Shown in pieces: positions 35,472 through 44,482 of a DNA stretch of 64,000 bases; positions within the stretch are counted from its first letter, which is position 1; each line of letters begins with the position of its first letter. The translations under genes were made by a program, and so were the position numbers. The DNA comes from SKLM01 sp041687115 (GTDB lineage: Bacteria > Chloroflexota > Anaerolineae > B4-G1): positions 1 through 64,000 of the forward strand of contig JAWLCP010000004.1 in NCBI GenBank assembly GCA_041687115.1, read 5' to 3'. The notes under the pieces are model-generated. The model did not search any database. It was not told where the DNA came from and saw only the letters and a list, made by a program, of their open reading frames with translations.

Positions 35472-36326
35472 ATGTGGATCACACTGCGCTGCACACTGTC
35501 CTCGCTGCGGGGACAGATCATCGGGTGGGGCCTGGGCGTGGCGGCGCTGGGACTGATTCTGATCCCGTTCTACGACGTCTTCATGGCGGAGCAGGCGGAC
35601 TTCCTGGAGATGGTCGAGAATTATCCCCCAGAGTTCCTGGCGTTCTTCGGCGGGGACGCGGCGAGCCTGGCCACGACTGAGGGATATCTGGGGATGTATG
35701 CCTTCTCCATGCTCCCGGTCATCGTCGGCATCTTCGCCGTGATCGTTGGGAGCGGCCTCTTGGCCAGCGATGAGGAGAGCGGCCGGCTGGATCTGATCGC
35801 CGCCTATCCGGTGAGCCGGGCCGGGCTTTTCTGGGGGCGGAGCCTGGCCTTCGTGGGAGCGAGCCTTGGCATCCTGACCCTGGGCTGGCTCGGCTTCACC
35901 GCCCTGCTGGGTGGCTCGAGCTTGGACGTGGGATGGGGGCAGATGGCCCTGCCCTTCCTGCCGCTGCTGGCGCAGACGCTGGTCTACGGCGCGCTGGCGC
36001 TGCTATTGAGCATGCTCCTGCCCGCCCGACGACTGGCGGGGGCCGTCGCCGGCGGCGTGATGGTGGCCAGCTACTTCCTGTCGTCGATGTCGGGCCTGGA
36101 TGAGAGACTGGCAACCGTCGCCCAGTTCCTGCCCTATCACTACTTCCAGGGGGGTGACGCGCTCAACGGGCTGGACTGGGCCTCTTTGCTCGGTCTGCTG
36201 GCGGTGGCGGGCGCGCTGTCCGTGCTCGCCTGGTGGCGCTTCGAGCGGCGAGATATTCGCGTGGCCGGCGAGGGTGACTGGCGCCCGCCAATCCCACGCT
36301 TCGCCAGACGGACAGAGACCGCGTAG
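35472..36326 (+). CDS. ABC-2 type permease
   Basis: A 284-aa membrane protein with six helices and a large extracellular loop after helix one (residues 35-75: FLEMVENYPPEFLAFFGGD), followed by ASDEESGRLDLIAAYPVSR, a conserved cytoplasmic motif of the ABC-2 permease subunit family, where EExxGxL/E contacts the ATPase. It forms the exporter with the ATPase 19 bases upstream. Element D follows 28 bases after the stop and supplies a terminator. Confidence 0.92.
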   Translation: MWITLRCTLSSLRGQIIGWGLGVAALGLILIPFYDVFMAEQADFLEMVENYPPEFLAFFGGDAASLATTEGYLGMYAFSMLPVIVGIFAVIVGSGLLASDEESGRLDLIAAYPVSRAGLFWGRSLAFVGASLGILTLGWLGFTALLGGSSLDVGWGQMALPFLPLLAQTLVYGALALLLSMLLPARRLAGAVAGGVMVASYFLSSMSGLDERLATVAQFLPYHYFQGGDALNGLDWASLLGLLAVAGALSVLAWWRFERRDIRVAGEGDWRPPIPRFARRTETA

Positions 36327-36393
36327 AGGATCCGCGCCTTCCAGAGCTTCGCTCTACAACATTCATCGTAGATCGCGTACCATCAGCGTGGAG

Positions 36394-36422
36394 AAGGACC
36401 GTCTGCGAGACGGTCCTTCTTG
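36394..36422 (+). terminator. Intrinsic terminator within element D
   Basis: AAGGACCGTCT pairs perfectly with AGACGGTCCTT around a GCG loop; the arm ends in TT followed by CTT. Confidence 0.75.
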
Positions 36423-36447
36423 CGTATGGCAGATCCCTCTTCCTTCT

Positions 36448-36477
36448 GATGACGGCGACGGGGTTCTGTTGTACACT
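36448..36477 (+). promoter_or_regulatory. Predicted promoter within element D
   Basis: GATGAC (36448-36453), 18-bp spacer, TACACT (36472-36477); the next gene starts 128 bases later. Confidence 0.55.
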
Positions 36478-36604
36478 GAAATCGACTGATTTGGCGGGCG
36501 CGGAGTTAGTAGGGCAGGTTGGCGCATCCAGTCCTGCCGGCGAGCGATCCCGCGATATAGGCGTCGCCTGCGTGTCTCGAGCACCATCAAGGGAGGAAAG
36601 GGAG

Positions 36605-36922
36605 ATGAGATCCAGTTCAGGACGAAACGGTGATTCAGAGGAGCGCCGCAGAGCTCAGCCGGTGGGCAGCATGATCGGCGCGGGGATTGCCATAGGCGCC
36701 GGGTTCGGCGTGGCCCTGGGATTGGCCTTCGACAATCTTGCCCTCGGAATCGCCATCGGCTCGGCCACGGGCGTCGCCGTGGGTGCGGCCATGGAGCAGA
36801 ACCGCCGCGGCACGGCGGCCGAGACCCACGGAATCGGCAACACGTGGTTGTGGGTTCTGGTCGGCGTGGGACTGGCACTCTTTGGCCTCGTAGTGCTCGC
36901 CGGGTTCCTGCTGTTGAGGTAG
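36605..36922 (+). CDS. Small glycine-zipper membrane protein
   Basis: A 105-aa protein: polar, arginine-rich start (1-20), two glycine/alanine-rich helices (IGAGIAIGAGFGVALGLAF and ALGIAIGSATGVAVGAAM), a short loop, and a third helix (WLWVLVGVGLALFGLVVLAGF). The GxxxG-like spacing suggests tight helix packing or oligomerisation. Function unknown. ATG 36605 follows GGGAGGAAAG. It is the first gene after element D. Confidence 0.7.
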   Translation: MRSSSGRNGDSEERRRAQPVGSMIGAGIAIGAGFGVALGLAFDNLALGIAIGSATGVAVGAAMEQNRRGTAAETHGIGNTWLWVLVGVGLALFGLVVLAGFLLLR

Positions 36923-36970
36923 AGCGAAAACGGGGGTCAATCCCCAGCATGGGGGATAATGGAGAGCGCC

Positions 36971-37333
36971 ATGCGAGTGCTGATTGCGGACGATCGACCG
37001 CGGTCCCGGCAGGGGCTGAGGGCGTTATTGGCGACGCAGCCGGGGATCGACGTCATCGGTGAGGCGGGCGACGGCCACGGAGTTCTGGAACTGGTCGAGA
37101 CGACCAACCCGGATGTAGTGGTGATGGACGCCAAGATGCCGACGATGGACGGGCTGGCGGCCACGCGCACGATCAAGGAGAGGTGGCCGGAGATTCGAGT
37201 CATCGTGCTCACCATGTACAGCACGCACCGGGCCGAGGCAATGGCTGCTGGAGCGGATCGGTTCCTGGTGAAGGGATGCTCGGCCGAGAGGCTGCTGGAG
37301 GCGATTCTGGGGCGCGAGGAGGGAAAGCGATGA
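36971..37333 (+). CDS. Single-domain response regulator
   Basis: A 120-aa receiver domain: IADDR, phospho-acceptor Asp53 in VMDAKMPTMDG, LTMYS and FLVKGCS. No output domain. ATG 36971 gives an MRVLIADD start like the paralogue at 6154; ATG 36959 is a possible alternative. The stop overlaps the next start (ATGA). No kinase lies within 20 kb on either side except those at 1-14 kb, so the phosphate donor is unknown. Confidence 0.85.
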   Translation: MRVLIADDRPRSRQGLRALLATQPGIDVIGEAGDGHGVLELVETTNPDVVVMDAKMPTMDGLAATRTIKERWPEIRVIVLTMYSTHRAEAMAAGADRFLVKGCSAERLLEAILGREEGKR

Positions 37334-37569
37334 TACCCCCTTACACGTACGTGGCCGGACGGTTGGCGGAGGAGCGTACCCAAGATATCCTGCGGGAAGG
37401 GGAGCACGCCCGACTGATGAGAATGGCGCGGCCGATCAGGCGTGGGCAGATCGATCGGCTGCTGGCAAGAGTCGGTCAAGTGCTCGTGTGGAGTGGCGAG
37501 CAGCTGCGGGCGCGCTGCGAGCCAGTGCAGGCCAGTCTGGGAGAGTCGACCATGCGTGTCAGCCGGTGA
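37330..37569 (+). CDS. Hypothetical 79-aa basic protein coupled to a receiver
   Basis: A 79-aa, arginine-rich, probably helical protein (LAEERTQDILREGEHARLMR; RRGQIDRLLARVGQVLVWSG). Its ATG overlaps the receiver stop (ATGA), which is the main reason to trust it. A charged helix plus coupling to a receiver suggests a partner or adaptor, but I recognise no family. Confidence 0.55.
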   Translation: MIPPYTYVAGRLAEERTQDILREGEHARLMRMARPIRRGQIDRLLARVGQVLVWSGEQLRARCEPVQASLGESTMRVSR

Positions 37570-37682
37570 GGATGGAGTGACGAGGCGGACTCGCTGCTAC
37601 TTCCCACTCCCGGGCTGTCGGGAGTACGAGGGATACGATTCGAAGGAAGCTAGATGAGGGAGGGTGGGAGGAGCACGGCATC

Positions 37683-38195
37683 GTGATCACCCCTGTGCCT
37701 GGCGAGACGGTCTGGGAGGCAGTTCAGCGGACGATGCGCCCAGAGGTCGATGAGGCGAATCGAGCGCTGAACGAATTCCTAAACGAGGTGCTGCGCATGG
37801 ACCTGAAGGTTAACATCCTGGTCATCTTCGCCTTCTTCACCGGCGGGCTGTTCCTGGTAGCCATCGGCGTGGTGATCGTCGGCGGCACCGGGGCCTCGGT
37901 GTGGAAGCGCCTTTCGCGTCAGGCGTGGGCGCTGGCAGGGCTGGCCGCGTCGGGAGACACGCCCGTATGGGTGGGGCTTGCCTTGGGCATACCGATCTTC
38001 CTATTCGTCCTTGTAGCACCACTGGTGCTCTTCTCCGGGCTGCGAGAGGTGTTTGTGTCCAGCCTGTGGACCTTGACGTATCGGGATCTCCGGGGCATGA
38101 AGCGCTTCGAGGCGGAGCCACTCCCGGCAGTGGACCCATCGAGACTTGAGGCAGCACCTGCTGGTTCATTGGGCATAGACCCGTGCGATCGGTGA
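37683..38195 (+). CDS. Membrane protein of unknown function
   Basis: A 170-aa protein. An amphipathic N-terminal helix (PEVDEANRALNEFLNEVLRM) leads to helix one (VNILVIFAFFTGGLFLVAIGVVIV), a basic loop, helix two (VWVGLALGIPIFLFVLVAPLVLFSG), then a polar tail of about 50 residues. GTG 37683 is the start in the longest frame; AGGGTGGGAGG lies upstream. No family recognised. Confidence 0.65.
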   Translation: MITPVPGETVWEAVQRTMRPEVDEANRALNEFLNEVLRMDLKVNILVIFAFFTGGLFLVAIGVVIVGGTGASVWKRLSRQAWALAGLAASGDTPVWVGLALGIPIFLFVLVAPLVLFSGLREVFVSSLWTLTYRDLRGMKRFEAEPLPAVDPSRLEAAPAGSLGIDPCDR

Positions 38196-38311
38196 CGATC
38201 CCTCGGCTTGCCTGAGACCACCTGAGGCGATGAGCGGACTCGGGCTTGTTATGACGGGCGCGTCGCGGACCCTGGCTACAAGGCCGTCTTATGGGGAATG
38301 GAGGTAGGTTG

Positions 38312-39088
38312 ATGAAGAGTGAGGAACAATTCTTCGATTTCGCGGCCGAGGCGGGCCTTACGAAGCACCTTGGAGGCGTCGAGGCGACAGACGAGTTGGC
38401 CCACCTCTGCCGCATTGACGAGGATAGCTACGTCCTGGACGTGGGCTGCGGCGTCGGCGCCACGCCGGTGTATCTGGTCAAGACCTACGGCTGCCGCGCG
38501 ATGGGCGTCGACATCGTGCCCCGCATGATCGAGCGTTGTGAGGAGCGGGCACGAAGGGAGAGGGTGGCCAGCAGGACTGAGTTCCGGGTGGCGGACGCCC
38601 AGCATCTCCCTTTCGACGACGACCTTTTCGATGCCGTCATCACCGAGTCTGTGGCCGCCTTCCCGGAGGACAAACAGGAAGCGGTGAACGAGTTCGTGCG
38701 GGTGACGAAGCCGGGCGGCTACGTGGGGCTGAATGAATCGACCTGGCTGAAGACGTCACCGCCGCCGGATGTGGTCGCCTGGGCGTCCCAGGAGGTCGGC
38801 GCGAGCGTGAGCCCGCTGACTCGCGATGAGTGGGTGGAGATGCTGGAGGCCGCCGGCTTGGATGACATCGTCGTAAGAGTCCGCGCCATGGAAATGCGTG
38901 ATGAGGCCAAGGGTATCCTCCGGAGATACGGGGTTGGCGGCATGCTTCGTTCCATGTGGAGAGCGCTGCGCATGTACCTCCGGAATCCGGCCTACCGAAG
39001 ATTCGTGACACGAGTCCGTCAGGAGGGGATCACGCCTGAGAACCTCGACGAGCACTTCGGCTACGGGCTCTACGTGGGGCGGAAGTGA
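38312..39088 (+). CDS. Class I SAM-dependent methyltransferase
   Basis: A 258-aa methyltransferase: motif I VLDVGCGVGATP, acidic end of strand two in GVDIVPRMIE, motif II region VADAQHLPFDDDLFDAV, then VTKPGGYVGLNE as motif III. The C-terminal part adds a helical segment (about 205-240). It resembles UbiE/sterol-type small-molecule methyltransferases. ATG 38312 follows GGAGGT. It precedes an ABC-2 transporter by 57 bases, so it may modify the compound that is exported; this is inference from order only. Confidence 0.9.
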   Translation: MKSEEQFFDFAAEAGLTKHLGGVEATDELAHLCRIDEDSYVLDVGCGVGATPVYLVKTYGCRAMGVDIVPRMIERCEERARRERVASRTEFRVADAQHLPFDDDLFDAVITESVAAFPEDKQEAVNEFVRVTKPGGYVGLNESTWLKTSPPPDVVAWASQEVGASVSPLTRDEWVEMLEAAGLDDIVVRVRAMEMRDEAKGILRRYGVGGMLRSMWRALRMYLRNPAYRRFVTRVRQEGITPENLDEHFGYGLYVGRK

Positions 39089-39145
39089 TCCACTCAGTGG
39101 AAGCGGGAAACGAGGCACATCATGTTCAGAGAAGGAGATTAGAAC

Positions 39146-40078
39146 GTGACTGACATGGCGATTCGGATGGAGAACCTGACCCGGGATTTTGACACGGTGA
39201 GAGCCCTGGACGGTCTCTCGCTGGAGGTGCCGTCTGGCATCATCTTTGGATTCCTGGGCCCCAACGGCGCCGGCAAGACCACCACGATCAACGTCCTGCT
39301 GGGCCTGCTGGAACCCACGGCTGGGCGCGCCGAGGTGCTGGGCTTCGATACCCGAACCGATGGAGACGAGGCGCGCACCCGCACCGGAGCCCTGCTCGAG
39401 CACACCGGGATCTACGAGCAGCTGAGCGCCGAGGACAACCTGGAGTTCTACGGTCGGGTGTGGCGCATGCCCGCCGATGATCGGCGTGCCCGGATCAAGG
39501 AGCTCCTGACCGACATAGGGCTCTGGGAGCGCCGCAAGGATCCGGCCGGGACGTGGAGCAAAGGGATGCAGCAAAAACTGGCTCTCGCCCGGGCGCTCCT
39601 GCACCGGCCGCCCCTGGTGCTGTTGGACGAGCCCACCGCCGGTCTCGACGTCCCCTCGGCGGCAGCCGTACGCGATCATCTGGAGTCCCTGGTGGCCCGG
39701 GAGGGGGTGACCGTCTTCCTGACGACCCATAACATGGCGGAGGCCGAGAGGCTGTGCAGCCAGGTGAGCGTGATCCGCGAGGGGAGGTTGGTAGCGCTGG
39801 GACATCCCGATGAGCTGCGAGCCCAGGCCAGCGGTCCTCGCGTGGAGATTGTGGGGCGCGGGCTGAGCGAGAGCGTGCTGAGTCTGCTGCGGAAGCGACC
39901 GGAAGTGATCTCCGCCGAGCGAGAGAACCAGCACGTGGCCGTGGACTTGCGCGAAGGCGCCGAGACTGCGCCGCTGGTCAGCCTCATGGTAGGCGTGGGT
40001 GTCCAGGTGGACGAGGTCCGTCGCGGGAAGGCGAACCTGGAGGACGTGTTCATGACGTTGATGGAGGAGGAGAGATGA
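39146..40078 (+). CDS. ABC-2 exporter ATP-binding protein
   Basis: A 310-aa ATPase: Walker A GPNGAGKTT, signature WSKGMQQKLA, Walker B LVLLDEPTAGLDVP, H-loop FLTTHNMAEA, then a C-terminal beta domain ending in NLEDVFMTLM. The signature starts WS instead of LS, as in many DrrA-like proteins. GTG 39146 follows AAGGAG. It overlaps the permease start (ATGATG), which implies fixed stoichiometry. Confidence 0.93.
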   Translation: MTDMAIRMENLTRDFDTVRALDGLSLEVPSGIIFGFLGPNGAGKTTTINVLLGLLEPTAGRAEVLGFDTRTDGDEARTRTGALLEHTGIYEQLSAEDNLEFYGRVWRMPADDRRARIKELLTDIGLWERRKDPAGTWSKGMQQKLALARALLHRPPLVLLDEPTAGLDVPSAAAVRDHLESLVAREGVTVFLTTHNMAEAERLCSQVSVIREGRLVALGHPDELRAQASGPRVEIVGRGLSESVLSLLRKRPEVISAERENQHVAVDLREGAETAPLVSLMVGVGVQVDEVRRGKANLEDVFMTLMEEER

Positions 40079-40815
40079 TGGCCGACACGCTGACCGTGAT
40101 GTGGAAAGAGAGGAAGGGGCTGTTCCGCGTTCGGGGACGCCGAGCTCAGGCTCTGCTGGCCCTGTTCAGCCCGCTTCTGCTGGCCGTCTACTTCCCATTG
40201 CAGGAGGGGCCGGATTGGGTGGAGAGCCCGCTGTCCGTGCTGCTGTGCTTCGTCACGCCCCTGATCCTGGTAGGCCTCTCCATCCCGGATTCCTTCGCCG
40301 GTGAGCGGGAGCGTCACACCCTGGCCACGCTGTTGGCCAGCCGCCTTTCGGACCGGGCCATTCTCTTTGGCAAGTTAGCGACGTGCGTGGGCTTCGGCTG
40401 GAGCATGACAGCCGTGCTGTTGGCGGTGAGCCTCGTGGCCGCGAACGTCGCCAACTGGCGCGGCCCGATCCTGTTCTACAAGCCGTCCCTTCTGGGCGCT
40501 GACCTGGCATTCAGCTTCCTGGTAGCGATGATGACCGCTGCGGCGGGGGTGCTGTTCTCCCTGCGGGCGGCGACGGCCCAGGAAGCGCAGCAGACGCTGA
40601 TGGCCGTGCTGCTGATCCCACCGATGATCCTCCAGTTTGCGCTGATGGCTATCATGGGATCGGAGTCCGGGGAGGCGCGTCTCCGGGAGGTGCTGGCGAC
40701 GCTCAGCTTCGAGCAGGTCATCCTCGTCATCGGGGTTGTCTTGCTCGTGCTGGACGCGGTGCTGCTTGCGGCGGCGATGGCGCGCTTCAAGCGATCGCGC
40801 CTGATTCTGAGCTAG
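40075..40815 (+). CDS. ABC-2 type permease
   Basis: A 246-aa membrane protein with six helices. FAGERERHTLATLLASRLSD is the conserved cytoplasmic EExxxxTLE-type motif of ABC-2 permeases. The start overlaps the ATPase stop by four bases. Together with the methyltransferase at 38312 it forms a three-gene unit. Substrate unknown. Confidence 0.92.
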   Translation: MMADTLTVMWKERKGLFRVRGRRAQALLALFSPLLLAVYFPLQEGPDWVESPLSVLLCFVTPLILVGLSIPDSFAGERERHTLATLLASRLSDRAILFGKLATCVGFGWSMTAVLLAVSLVAANVANWRGPILFYKPSLLGADLAFSFLVAMMTAAAGVLFSLRAATAQEAQQTLMAVLLIPPMILQFALMAIMGSESGEARLREVLATLSFEQVILVIGVVLLVLDAVLLAAAMARFKRSRLILS

Positions 40816-40907
40816 AGGCGATTGAGGTCACGCTTTCCGCATCGACGCGCAAGGCTACAGCGAGGCGGTGGCGGATTGGCTGGATCATCTATGGTCGGAC
40901 AGGGGCT

Positions 40908-41690
40908 ATGTCGAAGTCACAGATGATGATCGGTTCTATGTTCCTGGTCGCGCTGCTGGCTGGTTGCGCACAGCCGTCAGACGCTTGCGCATCCCCGGTT
41001 CCTGTGGATCTATCGGACCCGGAGACGCATGCCTTGGACGATGATCTGCCCTTCCGATTTCCGCTGGACGATCACACCGTCCATCTCTCCGCAGAGCCGT
41101 TCTACTGCCCGTTCGCAGCCCCTGGCTGGGCGAAGCGCGGGCCGTTCGTGCATCGGGAGAACCACGCGGCCGAGGACACCCTCAGGCCGGCCGGCACCCC
41201 GGTCTATGCGATGGCCGACGGCGAGGTGAGCTTCTCGGGCCCGATGGGCGGGTACGGATGGCTGGTGATCGTCGACCATCAGGAGGCCAACCTGTACTCG
41301 CTTTACGGTCACCTGAGCCCTAGCCGCTGGCAGATCGAACCTGGGCCGGTGGCGAAGGCGGATCTCATCGGCTACCTGGGCGACCCAGACGAGAACGGGG
41401 GGAGTGCGGAGAATCCGCTGAGGACGCACCTCCACTTCGGCGTGCGCCTTGGTCAGCGCGCAGACTATCCCAGCAATGGGGCGTGGCGCTGGCAGGCCGG
41501 ATGGATCAGACGATGTCCCCAGGACGTGGGCTGGCTGCAGCCCTCCCTGGTGATCACGGAGCAGGAGGTCTCCAGCGGAGGCTTCCCGGGACCAGCGGGA
41601 GGGTTCCTGGTCAGATGGTGGATAGAGTTGCTCTATCGAACGATTCGCCAATTCAGGCAATCGAGAATGCAGTTAGTAGATGGGAGGTAA
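40908..41690 (+). CDS. M23 (LytM-type) peptidase lipoprotein
   Basis: A 260-aa lipoprotein: signal with lipobox LVALLAGC (Cys20), a pre-domain, and an M23 metallopeptidase domain with first zinc ligands in ENHAAED, the AMADGEVSFSG strand, LYGHLSP and the HLHFGVRLG motif (HxH). About 70 further residues follow, ending in a helical basic tail. M23 enzymes cleave peptidoglycan cross-links or act as activators; all zinc ligands appear present so activity is possible. ATG 40908 has no strong ribosome binding site. Confidence 0.87.
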   Translation: MSKSQMMIGSMFLVALLAGCAQPSDACASPVPVDLSDPETHALDDDLPFRFPLDDHTVHLSAEPFYCPFAAPGWAKRGPFVHRENHAAEDTLRPAGTPVYAMADGEVSFSGPMGGYGWLVIVDHQEANLYSLYGHLSPSRWQIEPGPVAKADLIGYLGDPDENGGSAENPLRTHLHFGVRLGQRADYPSNGAWRWQAGWIRRCPQDVGWLQPSLVITEQEVSSGGFPGPAGGFLVRWWIELLYRTIRQFRQSRMQLVDGR

Positions 41691-41693
41691 CCG

Positions 41694-41861
41694 ATGACGT
41701 ATCGCGTGCATCATGTCAACATCAGAATGACACAGGATCAAGGCGAACTGGAGCGCTTCCTGAACGGCCTGGAGGGCGAGGTGGTGGCCATCATCCCTAA
41801 CGTGACGCCTTTCCCGGCTACCTTCGTCAACTTCCTCTTGATCGTGGAGAAGATCGGCTGA
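41694..41861 (+). CDS. Small 55-aa protein, DUF4177-like
   Basis: An ATG four bases after the M23 stop, with GGGAGG eight bases upstream, encodes 55 residues: strand MTYRVHHVNIRM, a helix (GELERFLNGLEGEVVAIIP) and strand FVNFLLIVEKI. The strand-helix-strand pattern with the leading and closing strands resembles the short DUF4177-type proteins. The close spacing to the M23 gene and the strong ribosome binding site support it. Function unknown. Confidence 0.65.
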   Translation: MTYRVHHVNIRMTQDQGELERFLNGLEGEVVAIIPNVTPFPATFVNFLLIVEKIG

Positions 41862-41872
41862 ACGCGTCCTGG

Positions 41873-41968
41873 AAACCTGACAGGTCTACAGGATACATCA
41901 GCCGCCAGACACCATTCGGTTTCCGGACACGGCTTCTCCTGTGGTACCGTCTCAGACCTGTCAGGTTT
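41873..41968. repeat. 15-bp inverted repeats of an ACCTGaCAGGT palindrome
   Basis: AAACCTGACAGGTCT (41873-41887) and its exact reverse complement (41954-41968) flank 66 bases. Each arm contains an 11-bp palindrome, so each can pair with itself or with the other. The middle holds no ORF. The layout fits a small REP/MITE-like element or a transcription-stopping stem between the 55-aa gene and the next membrane gene. Confidence 0.75.
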
Positions 41969-42012
41969 GTGTGGCGGCGTGGCGAGAGGTCGCCAAGAGT
42001 GGAGGGTGACAG

Positions 42013-42450
42013 ATGTCTAGGCTAGACAGCCTCGATAGGTTGTTCGTCGTCTGGGCGTTCTTCTTTCAGATCGTCCTGATCGTCCACTTCGCCCTGCGGA
42101 AGCTATTCTTCGAGAGCTACACGATGAGGTATGGATGGCTCGTGTACGCGCTCTGCATCCCGGCGGTGGTGTTAAGCATCGTCCTGCTGCTCCGTGGGAA
42201 GAGCTGGTCGTTCTGGCTCGGCGGCTTCCTGTTCCTGATCTTCGCCGCCTTCGGTTACTGGATTGACTACGTGCAGGGGATCCAGTGGCGCAACCCGCTG
42301 CGTGTGTCCATTATGGTACCCTACGTGGTGTTGTATCTGAGCACGGTGATGTTCTACTGGTGGCCGGTGGGCCTCCTCAGCCGTCCGCTGTGGGTGGCCT
42401 ACGGGATCCTCTTCATCATCGGGACGATTCTTAACATCACGTCTCACTGA
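42013..42450 (+). CDS. Membrane protein, four to five helices
   Basis: A 145-aa protein with hydrophobic segments VVWAFFFQIVLIVHFAL, WLVYALCIPAVVLSIVLLL, FWLGGFLFLIFAAFGYW, VPYVVLYLSTVMFYWW and VAYGILFIIGTIL. Its size and layout recall the protein at 16556, including a D-Y stretch before the fourth helix (FGYWIDYV versus AVDYLW). ATG 42013 has GGAGGGTGA upstream. Family unknown. Confidence 0.75.
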   Translation: MSRLDSLDRLFVVWAFFFQIVLIVHFALRKLFFESYTMRYGWLVYALCIPAVVLSIVLLLRGKSWSFWLGGFLFLIFAAFGYWIDYVQGIQWRNPLRVSIMVPYVVLYLSTVMFYWWPVGLLSRPLWVAYGILFIIGTILNITSH

Positions 42451-42515
42451 GTTCCGGGTGAGTGTGCGCTCCGTACGCGGTGATGCGCCGCGCGGCGCCT
42501 CGAAGGGGGATACAG

Positions 42516-42674
42516 ATGAGATACACTCAAATGAACAACTCACGATTCATCGTTGGCATCATCCTCATTGCCGCGGCAGTGCTGATGTTTCTGTTCACTG
42601 ACTACTCCACCGCTGGTGTGATTGCCATCGGCATCCTCGGTCTGGTGAGCATCGCCATCTCGAGAAGAGGGTGA
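42516..42674 (+). CDS. Small two-helix membrane protein
   Basis: A 52-aa paralogue of the protein at 18586: SRFIVGIILIAAAVLMFLF, a polar DYST turn and a second helix ending SRRG. ATG 42516 has GAAGGGGG upstream. In both places the gene follows a polytopic membrane gene and precedes a CPBP gene, so the arrangement itself seems duplicated. Confidence 0.65.
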   Translation: MRYTQMNNSRFIVGIILIAAAVLMFLFTDYSTAGVIAIGILGLVSIAISRRG

Positions 42675-42969
42675 TCTAGCGCTTGAGAGCAGCGGCCCGA
42701 GCCGCGCTGGGAGGGACCACGCAGGAAGCCCTCGGCGGATTGCCGGAGAGATGAGCATGTGCAGTGTTGGCTTCAACGAGAGCTACAACCGGTCTGGCGC
42801 TGTCCATATGCGCCGGCGTTCAGCTGCAGACTGCCGTCTTCCGATGAAACCGTGGCGCCCCTGTTTTCGAACCGCAGTGACCATTGCTGGGTATCCTGTT
42901 TGTGGTGGCAGCGGCTGATGCCGAGGTGGCGTGCGTGAGTGAGGGACGGTCGCTCTCGAAGGTGAGGTC

Positions 42970-44033
42970 ATGCGAGGTCCGCGAATCGGGCGGGTTGCGG
43001 TTTTCTTGCTGCTGACCTTTGCTCTGTGCTGGGGCTTTCATCGGTTGGTGGCGGTGACCATCGGACACAGCGCGTATCTCGAGCTCGGTCTGTCGCCGCT
43101 GGACATGCTATTCCCGACAGCGGTGGCGCTGATCCTGCGGCTTTTCGTCTTCAAGGATAGTCCGGTCCATCTCCGGGGCTATCGCGGGAAGCCCAGCTGG
43201 ATTCTGTAAGGATTCCTGCTGCTCACGGGCGTCTACGGCGTGTCACGCTCATGGCTTTGTGGATTCCAGGTCAACCAACGGTCATTCAGGGCATGGGCAG
43301 CATGCTCCTAACGCTATGGACGCTGCTCTTCCTGCTCGTAATGGGGCAGAGTAGCAAGGAGGAGCTGGAAGAAGCGGGGTTGCAGATCGGGGATACCGAC
43401 TGGGGCCTGAGGTTGCCTGTGGGCGTGGTCCTCTTCTTCGCCCTCCAGGCGGGGCTGAATCTGCTCCTGGGCTTGGGGCAGTTCCAGGGCCCGAGGGAGC
43501 AGGTCTACGGAGTTCCCGTTCCGGAGAACCTTTACCCTTTGGGGCTGGTGGCGGCGTTCGGGCTGGCGGTGACCGGCGTCCCGCTCACCGGGTTGGCCGT
43601 GGTCTTTGGGGAGGAGTATGGCTGGCGCGGCTTCCTCCAGGACGAGCTGACTCCGCTCGGGAAGAGGCGCGGGGCGCTGCTGGTGGGACTGGTCTGGGGC
43701 CTGTGGCACATTCCGGTGGTCCTCAGCGGCGCTCACACGTACCCCGCGACCGCCCTGGGGGTCGGGTTGGGGCTGGTGTTCTTCGTGCTGTGGGGGCTCG
43801 TGCAGAGCTACGCCGTGCTGAAGACCGGGGGCATCTGGGTGGCGGCCTTCCTGCACGGGCTGGTGAATAGCGTGTATGCCTATGGCCTCGAGTACGTGGT
43901 GCGCCCGGACGACAAGGTGTTCTCCTTCGGGCTGGGCGTGTATGGCCTGGCCTGCCTGGCCCTAATAGTGGGGTTCATCTTACGGGATCCCATCTGGACA
44001 AGGAGACGCCGGAACGAACGATGGCAGTGGTAG
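42970..44033 (+). pseudogene. CPBP protease gene split by TAA and a frameshift
   Basis: The N-terminal part (42970-43209, one or two helices, ending GYRGKPSWIL) stops at TAA 43207. The same frame beyond the stop gives another hydrophobic stretch (GFLLLTGVYGV), and by 43251 the coding frame has shifted. From there 260 codons encode the CPBP core: GEEYGWRGFLQDEL, LVWGLWHIPVV and FLHGLVNSVY, all motifs present. So at least two lesions lie within 45 bases. The 260-aa part could be made alone from ATG 43251 but that start has no good ribosome binding site. Confidence 0.8.
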
Positions 44034-44090
44034 CCCGACAGGCTCGGTACGCCCTCGCGCGAGGCTAGTCGAGTGAGGAGGATGCAACGG

Positions 44091-44321
44091 ATGACGTGGA
44101 TTGACAGCTATGAACCGGAAGTGATCGAACTGGCTCTGGCGAGGCTGCGGGAGGATGGCGTCGTCTGGCAGGACCCTTCCGTTGGCGACGACATACCTGA
44201 GAGCCTCAGAAGAGAACGGACTGACAGAGAGCCCGATTCCCCTTGCCGTCTCGGCCTGTCCCGAAAGGCTGAGCCTGTGCGCTCGATCCTGGCGTGGCTG
44301 AAGGTGCGAGGGGTCGTCTGA
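44091..44321 (+). CDS. Hypothetical 76-aa protein
   Basis: A 76-aa charged soluble protein: a helix with acidic ends (YEPEVIELALARLREDGVV), a polar middle and a closing helix (EPVRSILAWLKVRGVV). ATG 44091 lies ten bases after GAGGAG. No family recognised. The next gene on this side is on the opposite strand and convergent. Confidence 0.45.
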   Translation: MTWIDSYEPEVIELALARLREDGVVWQDPSVGDDIPESLRRERTDREPDSPCRLGLSRKAEPVRSILAWLKVRGVV

Positions 44322-44482
44322 TGACATCCGCGCCGTCGATCGGCCTGGGGACGGTGTGTACAGATCAACAGCGCGAGGCCGAACTGGGATGCGACGAACG
44401 TGGAACGTGCACATTGGCCAAGAAACGGCGATCCAGGTGAGCCGGCGTCTATCAGGTCTGTTCGCGGGGCTACTGCCGCTGG

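Larger units (their letters stand above)
36355..36477 (+). repeat. 123-nt intergenic element, copy D
   Basis: The best-preserved copy: perfect 11-bp hairpin at 36394-36418 and GATGAC-18 nt-TACACT at 36448-36477. It separates the ABC-2 permease gene from a small membrane protein and a receiver gene. Confidence 0.87.
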
